From Luedemannella flava (GTDB lineage Bacteria; Actinomycetota; Actinomycetes; Mycobacteriales; Micromonosporaceae), in the NCBI RefSeq assembly GCF_039528515.1, contig NZ_BAAALT010000034.1:62001-126000 (forward strand): 64,000 bases of DNA, written 5' to 3'. Under the pieces are notes generated by a model that was given only the letters and a program-made list of their open reading frames with translations, had not been told where the DNA came from and ran no database searches. The position numbers and the translations under genes are program-made. Below, in pieces: positions 57,285 through 64,000 of this stretch; positions within the stretch are counted from its first letter, which is position 1; each line of letters begins with the position of its first letter.

Positions 57285-58193
57285 TCAGTCGGGGGCGCCG
57301 GTGGAGGAGTCGCCGCCCGCGGTCTTGTCGCGGCCGGTGTCCTCGTCCTCCGGGGCCTCGGCGCCGGCCTCCTCGGCCAGCTCCTTCTCGGCGCGGACGG
57401 TCGCGGTGCCGGTGGTCTTGGCGGGAGTCGCCTTCACCGGGTTGGCGGGGCTGCCCTTCTCCGGTTCGTCGCCCTCGCCCTCCTTGGCGCCGGACGCACC
57501 CGCCAGCAGGGCGGTCAGCGCGGCGCCGGTCACCCGGCGGAACGCCCGGCCGACCTTGCGGCGGTCGAGGACGGCGATCTCCAGCTGGTCGGCCACGAGG
57601 GTGCGCGGGGCGCCGTTCTCACCGCCGACGCTGCCGATCGCCTTGAGCGCGAGTGCGAGCGCCTCGTTCAGCCCCATTTCGGCGTTGTGGCCCTGGCGCA
57701 CCACGCCGGACAGCGCGTCGACCTGGCCGCCCATGACCACGAAGCCCGGCTCGTCGCTGACCGAGCCGTCGTACGTGAGGCGGTAGAGCTCGTCGGTGGC
57801 AGAGGTCTGACCGACCTCGGCCACGCAGATCTCCACCTCGAACGGCTTGGACTGCTCGGTGAAGATCGCGCCGAGCGTCTGGGCGTAGGCCGTGGCGAGC
57901 GCCCGGCCCGTCACGTCGCGCCGGTCGTAGGAGTAGCCCCGCAGGTCGGCCAGGCGCACCCCGGCCGCCCGCAGGTTCTCGAACTCGTTGTACCGCCCGA
58001 CCGCGGCGAAGCCGATCCGGTCGTAGATCTCGCTCACCTTGTGCAGCGTCGTGGAGAGGTTCTCCGCCACGAACAGGACGCCACCCTCGTAGCTCAACAC
58101 GACCACGTTGCGGCCCCGCGCGATGTTCTTGCGCGCGTACTCCGAACGGTCCCGCATGATCTGCTCGGGTGAGGCGTAGAACTGCATGGCCAT
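57285..58193 (-). CDS. prcA: Proteasome alpha subunit
   Basis: The 302-residue subunit forms the outer rings of the 20S core and the gate. The N-terminal gate region is FYASPEQIMRDRSEYARKNIARG, followed by the proteasome fold (VVLSYEGGVLFVAEN). A long acidic Glu/Ala/Thr-rich tail from about residue 235 is longer than in the mycobacterial protein. The ATG at 58193 follows AAGGAG. It is the last gene of the pup-prcB-prcA unit. Confidence 0.95.
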   Translation of the reverse strand: MAMQFYASPEQIMRDRSEYARKNIARGRNVVVLSYEGGVLFVAENLSTTLHKVSEIYDRIGFAAVGRYNEFENLRAAGVRLADLRGYSYDRRDVTGRALATAYAQTLGAIFTEQSKPFEVEICVAEVGQTSATDELYRLTYDGSVSDEPGFVVMGGQVDALSGVVRQGHNAEMGLNEALALALKAIGSVGGENGAPRTLVADQLEIAVLDRRKVGRAFRRVTGAALTALLAGASGAKEGEGDEPEKGSPANPVKATPAKTTGTATVRAEKELAEEAGAEAPEDEDTGRDKTAGGDSSTGAPD

Positions 58194-58239
58194 GGGTGGC
58201 GAGTCTCCTTAAGCCGGGTGGACAGGAACGGAAGGTGGA

Positions 58240-59085
58240 TCAGCCGCCGATGGTCTCGTGGCGGGCGGCCACGACCGCCTCCGCGATAGCGGCGGTCTCG
58301 CTCTCCGTCAGGCGGTTGGTGCCGTCGGCGCTGGCCGTCATCACCACGGGGTAGATCTTGCGGATGAGGTCCGGCCCGCCGGTGGCGGTGTCGTCGTCGG
58401 CGGCGTCGTAGAGCGCCTCGACCGCGAGCCGCGCGGCCTCATCGGCGGTCAGGCCGGGCCGGAAGCGCTTCTTCAGGGCCGCCTTGGCGAACAGCGAACC
58501 GGACCCGATGCCGTCGTAGCCGGTCTCCTCGTAGCAGCCGCCGGCCACGTCGAAGCTGAAGATCCGACCGGCCCGCGCGGGGTCGGTGGCAGCGAGGTCG
58601 AAGCCGGCGAACAGCGGGATGACCGCGAGCCCCTGCATGGCGGCGCCCAGGTTGTTGCGGATCATCGTGGCCAGCCGGTTGGCCTTGCCGTCGAGGGACA
58701 GCATCGTGCCCTCGATCTTCTCGTAGTGCTCCAGCTCGACCTGGAACAGCCGCATCAGCTCGATGCCCACCCCGGCCGTGCCGGCGATGCCCACCAGCGA
58801 GTACGCGTCGGCGGGGTGGACCTTCTCGATGTCGCGGCTGGCGATCAGGTTGCCCATGGTGGCGCGCCGGTCGCCGGCCATCACCACGCCGCCCGCGTAG
58901 GTGATCGCCACGATGGTGGTGGCGTGCGGGGCGACGTCCGCGTCCAGGCCCGGCGGCAGGGGCCGCCGGCCCGGCAGCAGCGACGGCGCGGCGGCCGTCA
59001 GGAAGTCGGTGAACGACGACGTGCCCACGCTGGTGAAGACGTCGGGCAGGCGGCCGGACGGGTCAAAACCGAGGGGCACGCTCAC
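58240..59085 (-). CDS. prcB: Proteasome beta subunit, Thr protease
   Basis: The 281-residue precursor has a propeptide of about 55 residues. Cleavage before Thr56 in VAPHA-TTIVAITY exposes the catalytic N-terminal threonine. Catalytic Asp and Lys are in GDRRAT and the DIEKVHP region, and GIAGTAGVGIEL contains the conserved Gly/Ala loop. Two beta rings assemble with two alpha rings. The GTG overlaps the pup stop codon (GTGA). Confidence 0.95.
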   Translation of the reverse strand: MSVPLGFDPSGRLPDVFTSVGTSSFTDFLTAAAPSLLPGRRPLPPGLDADVAPHATTIVAITYAGGVVMAGDRRATMGNLIASRDIEKVHPADAYSLVGIAGTAGVGIELMRLFQVELEHYEKIEGTMLSLDGKANRLATMIRNNLGAAMQGLAVIPLFAGFDLAATDPARAGRIFSFDVAGGCYEETGYDGIGSGSLFAKAALKKRFRPGLTADEAARLAVEALYDAADDDTATGGPDLIRKIYPVVMTASADGTNRLTESETAAIAEAVVAARHETIGG

Positions 59086-59300
59086 TCCCCGCCCTTCTGG
59101 ACGTAACCGCGCACGAACTCCTCCGCGTTCTCCTCCAGCACCGAGTCGATCTCGTCGAGGAGGTCGTCGACGTCCTCGGTGAGCTTCTCGACGCGCTCGG
59201 CCACCTCAGGGTTGGCCTCGGGCGCCGGAGCCTCGTCGGTCTCCTCGTCGCGGCGGGACTTGCCGGACTGGGACTGCCCGCCGGAATCGCGTGTAGCCAT
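59082..59300 (-). CDS. pup: Prokaryotic ubiquitin-like protein Pup
   Basis: The 72-residue, largely disordered protein ends in GYVQKGGE. The C-terminal Glu is the residue that PafA joins to target lysines, and here it is encoded directly, so deamidation of a Gln is not needed. The central helix (ERVEKLTEDVDDLLDEIDSV) binds the coiled coils of Arc. The ATG at 59300 follows GGAGGAGG. It overlaps prcB by four bases. Confidence 0.95.
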   Translation of the reverse strand: MATRDSGGQSQSGKSRRDEETDEAPAPEANPEVAERVEKLTEDVDDLLDEIDSVLEENAEEFVRGYVQKGGE

Positions 59301-59409
59301 CCTGCCCTCCTCCAACATCGGTTGCAGAAAACCTACCTCGGCCACGACCCAAAATCCTCAGCGCTCCCACGGGTTTCGCCCAGGGCGCACGATCTTGGGC
59401 CCCGAGGGG

Positions 59410-60918
59410 TCAGTTGGCCGTGATGATCTCGAGAAGATCCTTCGCGCTGGGGCACCGGTCGAACAGGGCGCCCACGTGCTTGCGGGTGCCCCGCTCGGGC
59501 TCCATCATCGGCACCCGGACGAGGGACTCGCGGCCGACGTCGAAGATGACCGAGTCCCAGCTGGCGGCGACGACCTCACTGGCGTACTTGGCCAGGCAAC
59601 GACCACGGAAGTACGCCCGGGTGTCCTCCGGCGGTTCCGTCATCGCGCGACGCACCTCGTCGTCGTCGAAGAGGCGCTCCATCGCGCCGCGCGCCACCAG
59701 GCGGTGGTAGAGGCCCTTCTCGGGGCGCACGTCCGAGTACTGCAGGTCGACCAGTTGCAGCTTGGAGGAGCCCCAGCCGAGGCCCTCGCGCTCGCGGTAG
59801 CCCTCCAGCAGCCGCAGCTTGGCCACCCAGTCGAGCTCGTTGGCGCACAGCATCGGGTCGCGGCCGAGCCGGTCGAGCACGCTCTCCCAGCGGGCCAGCA
59901 CGTCCTCGGTGATGTCGTCGGTGCCGTCGGCGTCCACAAAGGAGCGGGCGCGCTCCAGGTACGCCCATTGCAGGTCGAGCGCGGTGAGCCGGCGCCCGTC
60001 GCGCAGCCGCATGAGGTGCGACAGGGTCGGGTCGTGGCTGACCGCCTTGAGCTCGCCCACCGGGTCGGCGATGCCCAGGTCGGGGGTGAGCACCTTGGCC
60101 TCGATCATCGCGAGGACGAGGGAGGTCGTGCCCGCCTTGAGGTAGGTGGAGATCTCCGACAGGTTCGCGTCCCCGATGATCACGTGGAGGCGACGGTACT
60201 TGTCCGCGTCGGCGTGGGGCTCGTCGCGGGTGTTGATGATGGGCCGCTTCAGTGTCGTCTCCAGGCCGACCTCGACCTCGAAGAAGTCGGCGCGTTGCGA
60301 GAGCTGGAACCCGGCCTGCGAGCCGTCCTGGCCGATGCCGACGCGGCCGGCGCCGCAGACGATCTGCCGGGTCACGAAGAACGGGGTCAGGTGCGTGACG
60401 ATGTCCGCGAACGGCGTCTGGCGCGCCATCAGGTAATTCTCGTGCGTACCGTAGCTTGCGCCCTTGTTGTCGGTGTTGTTCTTGTAGAGGTGGATCTGCC
60501 CCACGGTCGGCACGGTCGCCGCGCGCCGCGCCGCCTCGGCCATCACCCGCTCCCCCGCCTTGTCCCACAGCACCAGGTCGCGCGGGTTGGTGACCTCGGG
60601 CGTCGAGTACTCCGGGTGGGCGTGGTCGACGTAGAGCCGGGCGCCGTTGGTCAGGATGACGTTGGCCAGGCCCAGGTCCTCGTCGGCGAGCGCCTCGGCC
60701 GGGTCGTAGAGGGCGCCGGAGTAGGTGAAGCCGCGGGCGTCGCGCAGCGGCGACTCCTCCTCGTAGTCCCACCGCGCGCGGCCGCCGCGCGTCAGCTCGG
60801 GACGGGCGCCGTAGGCGTTGACCACCTGCGACGACGTGACCATGGGGTTCGCCGCGGGCTGACCCGGCACGGAGACGCCGTACTCGACCTCGCTGCCCAT
60901 GATGCGTCGGACACTCAC
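59410..60918 (-). CDS. dop: Depupylase/deamidase Dop
   Basis: The 502-residue PafA paralogue opens with GSEVEYGVSV and carries the insert typical of Dop (VVNAYGARPELTRGGRARWDYEEESPLRDARGF). It shares the INTRDEPHADADKYRRLHVIIGD stretch. Dop removes Pup from tagged proteins, and in Gln-ending systems deamidates Pup; the Glu end of this Pup leaves depupylation as the main role. The GTG at 60918 follows GAGGAG. It heads a separate transcript after the arc terminator. Confidence 0.95.
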   Translation of the reverse strand: MSVRRIMGSEVEYGVSVPGQPAANPMVTSSQVVNAYGARPELTRGGRARWDYEEESPLRDARGFTYSGALYDPAEALADEDLGLANVILTNGARLYVDHAHPEYSTPEVTNPRDLVLWDKAGERVMAEAARRAATVPTVGQIHLYKNNTDNKGASYGTHENYLMARQTPFADIVTHLTPFFVTRQIVCGAGRVGIGQDGSQAGFQLSQRADFFEVEVGLETTLKRPIINTRDEPHADADKYRRLHVIIGDANLSEISTYLKAGTTSLVLAMIEAKVLTPDLGIADPVGELKAVSHDPTLSHLMRLRDGRRLTALDLQWAYLERARSFVDADGTDDITEDVLARWESVLDRLGRDPMLCANELDWVAKLRLLEGYREREGLGWGSSKLQLVDLQYSDVRPEKGLYHRLVARGAMERLFDDDEVRRAMTEPPEDTRAYFRGRCLAKYASEVVAASWDSVIFDVGRESLVRVPMMEPERGTRKHVGALFDRCPSAKDLLEIITAN

Positions 60919-60953
60919 TGGGACGGCTCCTCGCTATGGGGACTTATGCACCC

Positions 60954-60959
60954 ACCGTA
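60954..60959 (-). promoter_or_regulatory. Candidate -10 box of the dop transcript (TACGGT)
   Basis: Reading leftwards, TACGGT lies 35 bp before the dop GTG and just past the arc terminator. A leader with GAGGAG follows, in contrast to the leaderless genes. Confidence 0.4.
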
Positions 60960-60969
60960 TCTGCCAACG

Positions 60970-61008
60970 CCTCGGGGCGGGCGCGGCACCGCCGCACCCG
61001 CCCCGAGG
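60970..61008 (-). terminator. Hairpin terminator after arc
   Basis: Arms CCTCGGGGCGGG (60970-60981) and CCCGCCCCGAGG (60997-61008) pair perfectly, and GCGGC/GCCGC pair inside. The element begins seven bases beyond the arc stop, so arc and dop are probably separate units. Confidence 0.7.
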
Positions 61009-61015
61009 ATGTCCG

Positions 61016-62797
61016 CTACAGGTACTGGCCGGTGTTGCTGACGGTGTCGATCGACCGGCCCGACTCGGCGCCCTTGCCGCCGGAGACGAGCGTGCGGATG
61101 TAGACGATCCGCTCGCCCTTCTTGCCGGAGATGCGGGCCCAGTCGTCGGGGTTGGTGGTGTTGGGCAGGTCCTCGTTCTCCCGGAACTCGTCGACGCAGG
61201 CGTCGAGCAGGTGCTGCAGGCGCAGACCCTTGCGACCGGTGGACAGGAACTCCTTGATGGCCATCTTCTTGCCGCGGTCGACGATGTTCTGCACCATGGC
61301 GCCCGAGTTGAAGTCCTTGAAGTACAGGACCTCCTTGTCGCCGTTGGCGTAGGTGACCTCGAGGAAGCGGTTCTCCTCGGTCTCCGAGTACATCCGTAGG
61401 ACGGTCGCCTGGATCATCGCCTGCACGCAGGCGTCGGCGGAGCCGCCGTGCTCGGCCAGGTCGTCCGCGTGCAGCGGCAGCCCGGTCAGGATGTACTTGG
61501 AGAAGATGTCCTTGGCGGCCTCGGCGTCCGGGCGCTCGATCTTGATCTTGACGTCGAGCCGGCCCGGGCGCAGGATCGCCGGGTCGATCATGTCCTCCCG
61601 GTTGGAGGCACCGATGACGATGACGTTCTCCAGCCCTTCCACGCCGTCGATCTCGCTGAGCAGCTGCGGGACGATCGTGTTCTCCACGTCGGAGCTCACG
61701 CCCGAACCACGGGTGCGGAAGATCGAGTCCATCTCGTCGAAGAACACGATGACCGGCGTGCCCTCGCTGGCCTTCTCGCGGGCCCGCTGGAAGATCAGCC
61801 GGATGTGCCGCTCGGTCTCGCCGACGTACTTGTTGAGCAGCTCCGGGCCCTTGATGTTGAGGAAGTAGCTGGTCTTCTTCTCCTCGCCGCGCTTGTCGGC
61901 GATCTTCTTGGCCAGCGAGTTGGCCACCGCCTTGGCGATGAGCGTCTTGCCGCAGCCGGGCGGGCCGTAGAGCAGCACGCCCTTCGGCGGGCGCAGCTGG
62001 TGCTCGCGGAACAGGTCGGCGTGCAGGAACGGCAGCTCCACCGCGTCGCGGATCTGCTCGATCTGGGAGTGCAGGCCGCCGATGTCGGTGTAGTCGACGT
62101 CGGGCACCTCCTCCAGGACGAGCTCCTCGACCTCGCTCTTGGGGATCCGCTCGTAGGCGTAGGCGCTGCGCGGTTCGATGAGCAGCGAGTCGCCGGACCG
62201 TAGGACGCCGCTGGACAGCGTGTCGGCGAGGTGGACCACCCGCTCCTCGTCGGCATGCGAGATGACCAGGGCCCGGTCGACAACGCCGGTCTCGGCGTTC
62301 TCCATGAGCTCCTTGAGCATCACGACCTCGCCGGCCCGCTCGAAGCCGAGCGCGTCAACGATGTTGAGCGCGTCGTTGAGCAGCACCTCCTGGCCGCGGC
62401 GCAGGTCCTCGACGTCGATCGCCGGTGACACCGCGACCCGCAGCTTCCGACCGCCGGTGAAGACGTCCACCGTGCCGTCGGGGTAGCGACCGAGGAAGAC
62501 GCCGTAGCCGCTCGGCGGCTGTGCCAGGCGGTCGACCTCCTCCTTGAGCGTGACGATCTGGGCCCGCGCCTCCTTGAGCGTCGCCACGAGCCGTTCGTTG
62601 TTCTCTGTCGCCCGAGCCAACTGCGCCTGCGTCGCGGCGAGTCGCTCCTCCAACTGACGAACATGCCGTGGGCTCTCGGTCAGCTTCCGCCTCACCAGGG
62701 CGAGTTCCTCCTGGAGGAACGCGACCTGCGTGGCGAGATCGTGGGCCTCCCTCTCCCAGCGTTCGGCGCGAGCATCCGCGTCCTCACTGCGTGCCAC
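61016..62797 (-). CDS. arc: Proteasome-associated AAA ATPase (Arc/Mpa)
   Basis: The 593-residue unfoldase has an N-terminal coiled coil (residues 1-90) that binds Pup, two OB domains, and an AAA domain with Walker A GPPGCGKTLIA, Walker B VIVFFDEMDSIF and the pore-loop region YFLNIKGPELLNKYVGE. The C-terminal GQYL fits the proteasome-gate-opening tail. It forms hexamers that thread pupylated proteins into the PrcAB core. The GTG at 62797 follows GGAGGT. Confidence 0.95.
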   Translation of the reverse strand: MARSEDADARAERWEREAHDLATQVAFLQEELALVRRKLTESPRHVRQLEERLAATQAQLARATENNERLVATLKEARAQIVTLKEEVDRLAQPPSGYGVFLGRYPDGTVDVFTGGRKLRVAVSPAIDVEDLRRGQEVLLNDALNIVDALGFERAGEVVMLKELMENAETGVVDRALVISHADEERVVHLADTLSSGVLRSGDSLLIEPRSAYAYERIPKSEVEELVLEEVPDVDYTDIGGLHSQIEQIRDAVELPFLHADLFREHQLRPPKGVLLYGPPGCGKTLIAKAVANSLAKKIADKRGEEKKTSYFLNIKGPELLNKYVGETERHIRLIFQRAREKASEGTPVIVFFDEMDSIFRTRGSGVSSDVENTIVPQLLSEIDGVEGLENVIVIGASNREDMIDPAILRPGRLDVKIKIERPDAEAAKDIFSKYILTGLPLHADDLAEHGGSADACVQAMIQATVLRMYSETEENRFLEVTYANGDKEVLYFKDFNSGAMVQNIVDRGKKMAIKEFLSTGRKGLRLQHLLDACVDEFRENEDLPNTTNPDDWARISGKKGERIVYIRTLVSGGKGAESGRSIDTVSNTGQYL

Positions 62798-62931
62798 GTC
62801 CCACCTCCCCGGGGGGTACTGCCTGACGCGGCCGGAGCCGCGTCCTGCTCTCGTGCCATAAACACTAACCGGTCCGGGGGCGGTCTGGACCTACCCGAGG
62901 CCGCTGTCGCAAGGTCGTTATCGCCGTGCGG

Positions 62932-62937
62932 TACGGT
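62932..62937 (+). promoter_or_regulatory. Leaderless-type -10 box of the ferredoxin (TACGGT)
   Basis: TACGGT ends seven bases before the GTG at 62945, with no Shine-Dalgarno. Confidence 0.5.
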
Positions 62938-62944
62938 CGAGCAC

Positions 62945-63226
62945 GTGACGAGGGAACCCCTTCGGGTCTGGGTCGACCAGGACCTGTGCACCGGTGACGG
63001 GCTGTGCGTGCAGTACGCCCCGGAGGTCTTCGAGTTCGATATCGACGGGCTGGCGTACGTCAAGGGCACCGACGGTGAGCTGCAAACTTCCCCCGGTAGT
63101 CAGGTCGACGTCCCGGACCACCTGCACCTGGAGATCATCGACGCGGCCAAGGAGTGCCCCGGCGACTGCATCCACGTCCAGCGCGCCTCGGACGGCGTCG
63201 CGGTGGCGGGCCCCAACGCCGACTGA
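62945..63226 (+). CDS. Ferredoxin, single cluster, CxxDxxC type
   Basis: The 93-residue electron carrier has Cys15-x-x-Asp18-x-x-Cys21 and Cys71-Pro with an extra Cys75 (KECPGDCI). Three cysteines plus Asp indicate a [3Fe-4S] cluster or an Asp-ligated [4Fe-4S] cluster. Actinobacterial ferredoxins of this sort serve cytochromes P450 and other oxygenases, but none is nearby. The gene is divergent from arc, an arrangement common in actinobacteria. It is leaderless. Confidence 0.85.
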   Translation: MTREPLRVWVDQDLCTGDGLCVQYAPEVFEFDIDGLAYVKGTDGELQTSPGSQVDVPDHLHLEIIDAAKECPGDCIHVQRASDGVAVAGPNAD

Positions 63227-63240
63227 CGTCGGAACCGACG

Positions 63241-63813
63241 TCAGATTGGGCGGCCCACCAAAGATCCGACAAGCTGGGCAAACTCCTCAAGACGGGCAAT
63301 TTGCCCCGGCCCGCCGTCGTCCAGCGTCTTGCCGAAGCGCAGCGCGTCGTGGCGGACCCCGCCCACATCCTCCCGGCCCGACCCCGCCCCGGCCTCGTCG
63401 AGCGAGCTGAGCAGCAGGTAGACGTCGACGCCGTCGACCCGCACCTGACCGTCCGCGCTGCGCAACAGCCGCCGGCGGCAGCCCACCTCGGTGACCGCCG
63501 ACAGCGGCACCACCCGGATCGACGACGTCATCGCGCCCGCCGGCCCGTCGGTCGGGGCCATGTCCTCGCCGTGCCACAGCACCAGACGGGTGCCGTCGCA
63601 GATGGCGACCTCCTGCCAGACGCCGTTCACCTCGTTGACGAAGCGCTCCAGCGTGAAGCCGAGCACCGAGCCGCCCGAGAGCACCCCGTCGAGGGCCTCC
63701 AGCGCCACGTCCGGGTCACGCAGGTAGGCGCGCGCGGCCGAGTCCAGGTCGGGGTAGGGCGACCAGTCGGGGAACACCGCGGGCAGGTCGTTGCCGTAGG
63801 CCGGCCGGTTCAC
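63241..63813 (-). CDS. Uncharacterised protein, 190 residues
   Basis: I do not recognise a domain. The protein is mixed alpha/beta, begins NRPAYGNDLPAVFPDWSPYPDLDSAARAYL and has a central LERFVNEVNGVWQEVAICDGTRLVLWHGEDM. No transmembrane segment or catalytic signature is visible. The GTG at 63813 overlaps the trmI stop and follows GGAGGAGAT, so it is cotranslated with the tRNA methyltransferase. It probably belongs to a conserved actinobacterial TrmI-Arc neighbourhood gene set. Confidence 0.7.
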   Translation of the reverse strand: MNRPAYGNDLPAVFPDWSPYPDLDSAARAYLRDPDVALEALDGVLSGGSVLGFTLERFVNEVNGVWQEVAICDGTRLVLWHGEDMAPTDGPAGAMTSSIRVVPLSAVTEVGCRRRLLRSADGQVRVDGVDVYLLLSSLDEAGAGSGREDVGGVRHDALRFGKTLDDGGPGQIARLEEFAQLVGSLVGRPI

Positions 63814-64000
63814 CGTGGCATCTCCTCCGGGTGCCGCTCCTGCGGGGTGTCCGACGCGGCCGTGTCCGGCGCGGCGGTTCCGCGCTTGCGCAGAGCATAA
63901 GCCTCCGCGCCCTTGCTGGGCTTTCGCCGTCTGGGCGGGGCGATCACCCCAGGGGCCAGCTTCCGGGCGCTGATCAGAAACGCGGTGTGGGCGATCATCC
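63810..64000 (-). CDS. trmI: tRNA (adenine(58)-N(1))-methyltransferase TrmI, C-terminal fragment
   Basis: Only the last 63 or so residues are inside the window; the gene continues beyond base 64000. The tail HTAFLISARKLAPGVIAPPRRRKPSKGAEAY has the form of the TrmI C-terminus of actinobacteria, followed by a polar Thr/Ala/Pro tail. TrmI methylates A58 in tRNA. Its position upstream of the Arc region matches the usual actinobacterial order. Confidence 0.7.
   Translation of the reverse strand, partial: MIAHTAFLISARKLAPGVIAPPRRRKPSKGAEAYALRKRGTAAPDTAASDTPQERHPEEMPR

Noticed and set aside
1..64000. tRNA, rRNA, CRISPR arrays and insertion sequences
   Set aside because: I scanned the gaps by eye for T-loop motifs, repeated spacers and terminal inverted repeats with transposase fragments and saw none. 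A tRNAscan or ISfinder run would be decisive.

Overview
This window is high-GC actinobacterial DNA. It carries a complete Pup–proteasome toolkit (arc, dop, pup, prcB, prcA, pafA, pafBC), many GTG starts, several leaderless genes with TAnnnT -10 boxes, a DUF574-type methyltransferase and a TatAC/HelY block. The TrmI–Arc–proteasome–PafA–Tat layout and the gene content suggest Micromonosporaceae; that placement is inferred, not proven. No tRNA, rRNA, CRISPR array, insertion sequence or prophage gene was found. Almost every stretch is coding; the only gene-free region over 300 bases is about 11844-12236.

Layout. (1) 1-7901: a lysine-degradation block. A leftward operon reads kdd, an amidohydrolase, kamD, kamE, kal and a MutL-type ASKHA protein (cut by the window edge). 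It is divergent from kamA across a 122-bp region with two interleaved inverted repeats. (2) 8005-19185: secreted Ig-like protein, PadR regulator with its membrane partner and a perfect palindromic operator, DUF574 methyltransferase, an FtsX-type exporter divergent from a NarL-type two-component system, and a membrane-anchored protein. (3) 19305-22709: NMT1/THI5-type importer of unknown substrate. (4) 22714-26435: matrixin-like protease, pentapeptide-repeat protein, DUF4037 protein, histidine phosphatase. (5) 26525-35646: L-arabinose operon (araB-araD-araA plus a ChvE/MmsAB-type importer) under a LacI-family regulator. (6) 35652-41000: Lrp/AsnC regulator, acyl-CoA dehydrogenase, 5'-3' exonuclease, class A beta-lactamase, methyltransferase, MHYT sensor. 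(7) 41082-51902: helY, HAD hydrolase, lipid kinase, tatC, tatA, small membrane protein, pafC, pafB, a DUF3866 protein, a small membrane protein and pafA. (8) 51936-57059: dTDP-rhamnose genes (rmlC, rmlA divergent from rmlB, rmlD), a small winged-helix regulator, and a TerC protein behind a yybP-ykoY-type riboswitch. (9) 57285-64000: prcA, prcB, pup, dop, arc, a ferredoxin, an unrecognised protein and the end of trmI.

How the genes fit together. KamA makes beta-lysine, KamDE moves the second amino group with B12 and PLP, Kdd oxidises the product, and Kal deaminates the 3-aminobutyryl-CoA made later. The cleavage enzyme Kce is not in view and may lie beyond the left edge. Arc, the PrcAB core, Pup, Dop and PafA form the pupylation and degradation system. 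Its genes are split by the rhamnose and TerC genes.

The most notable signals are the Kam block with a possible B12-enzyme reactivase and an unexplained amidohydrolase, the riboswitch before terC, the kdd/kamA operator-like repeats, and the consistent leaderless-promoter geometry.
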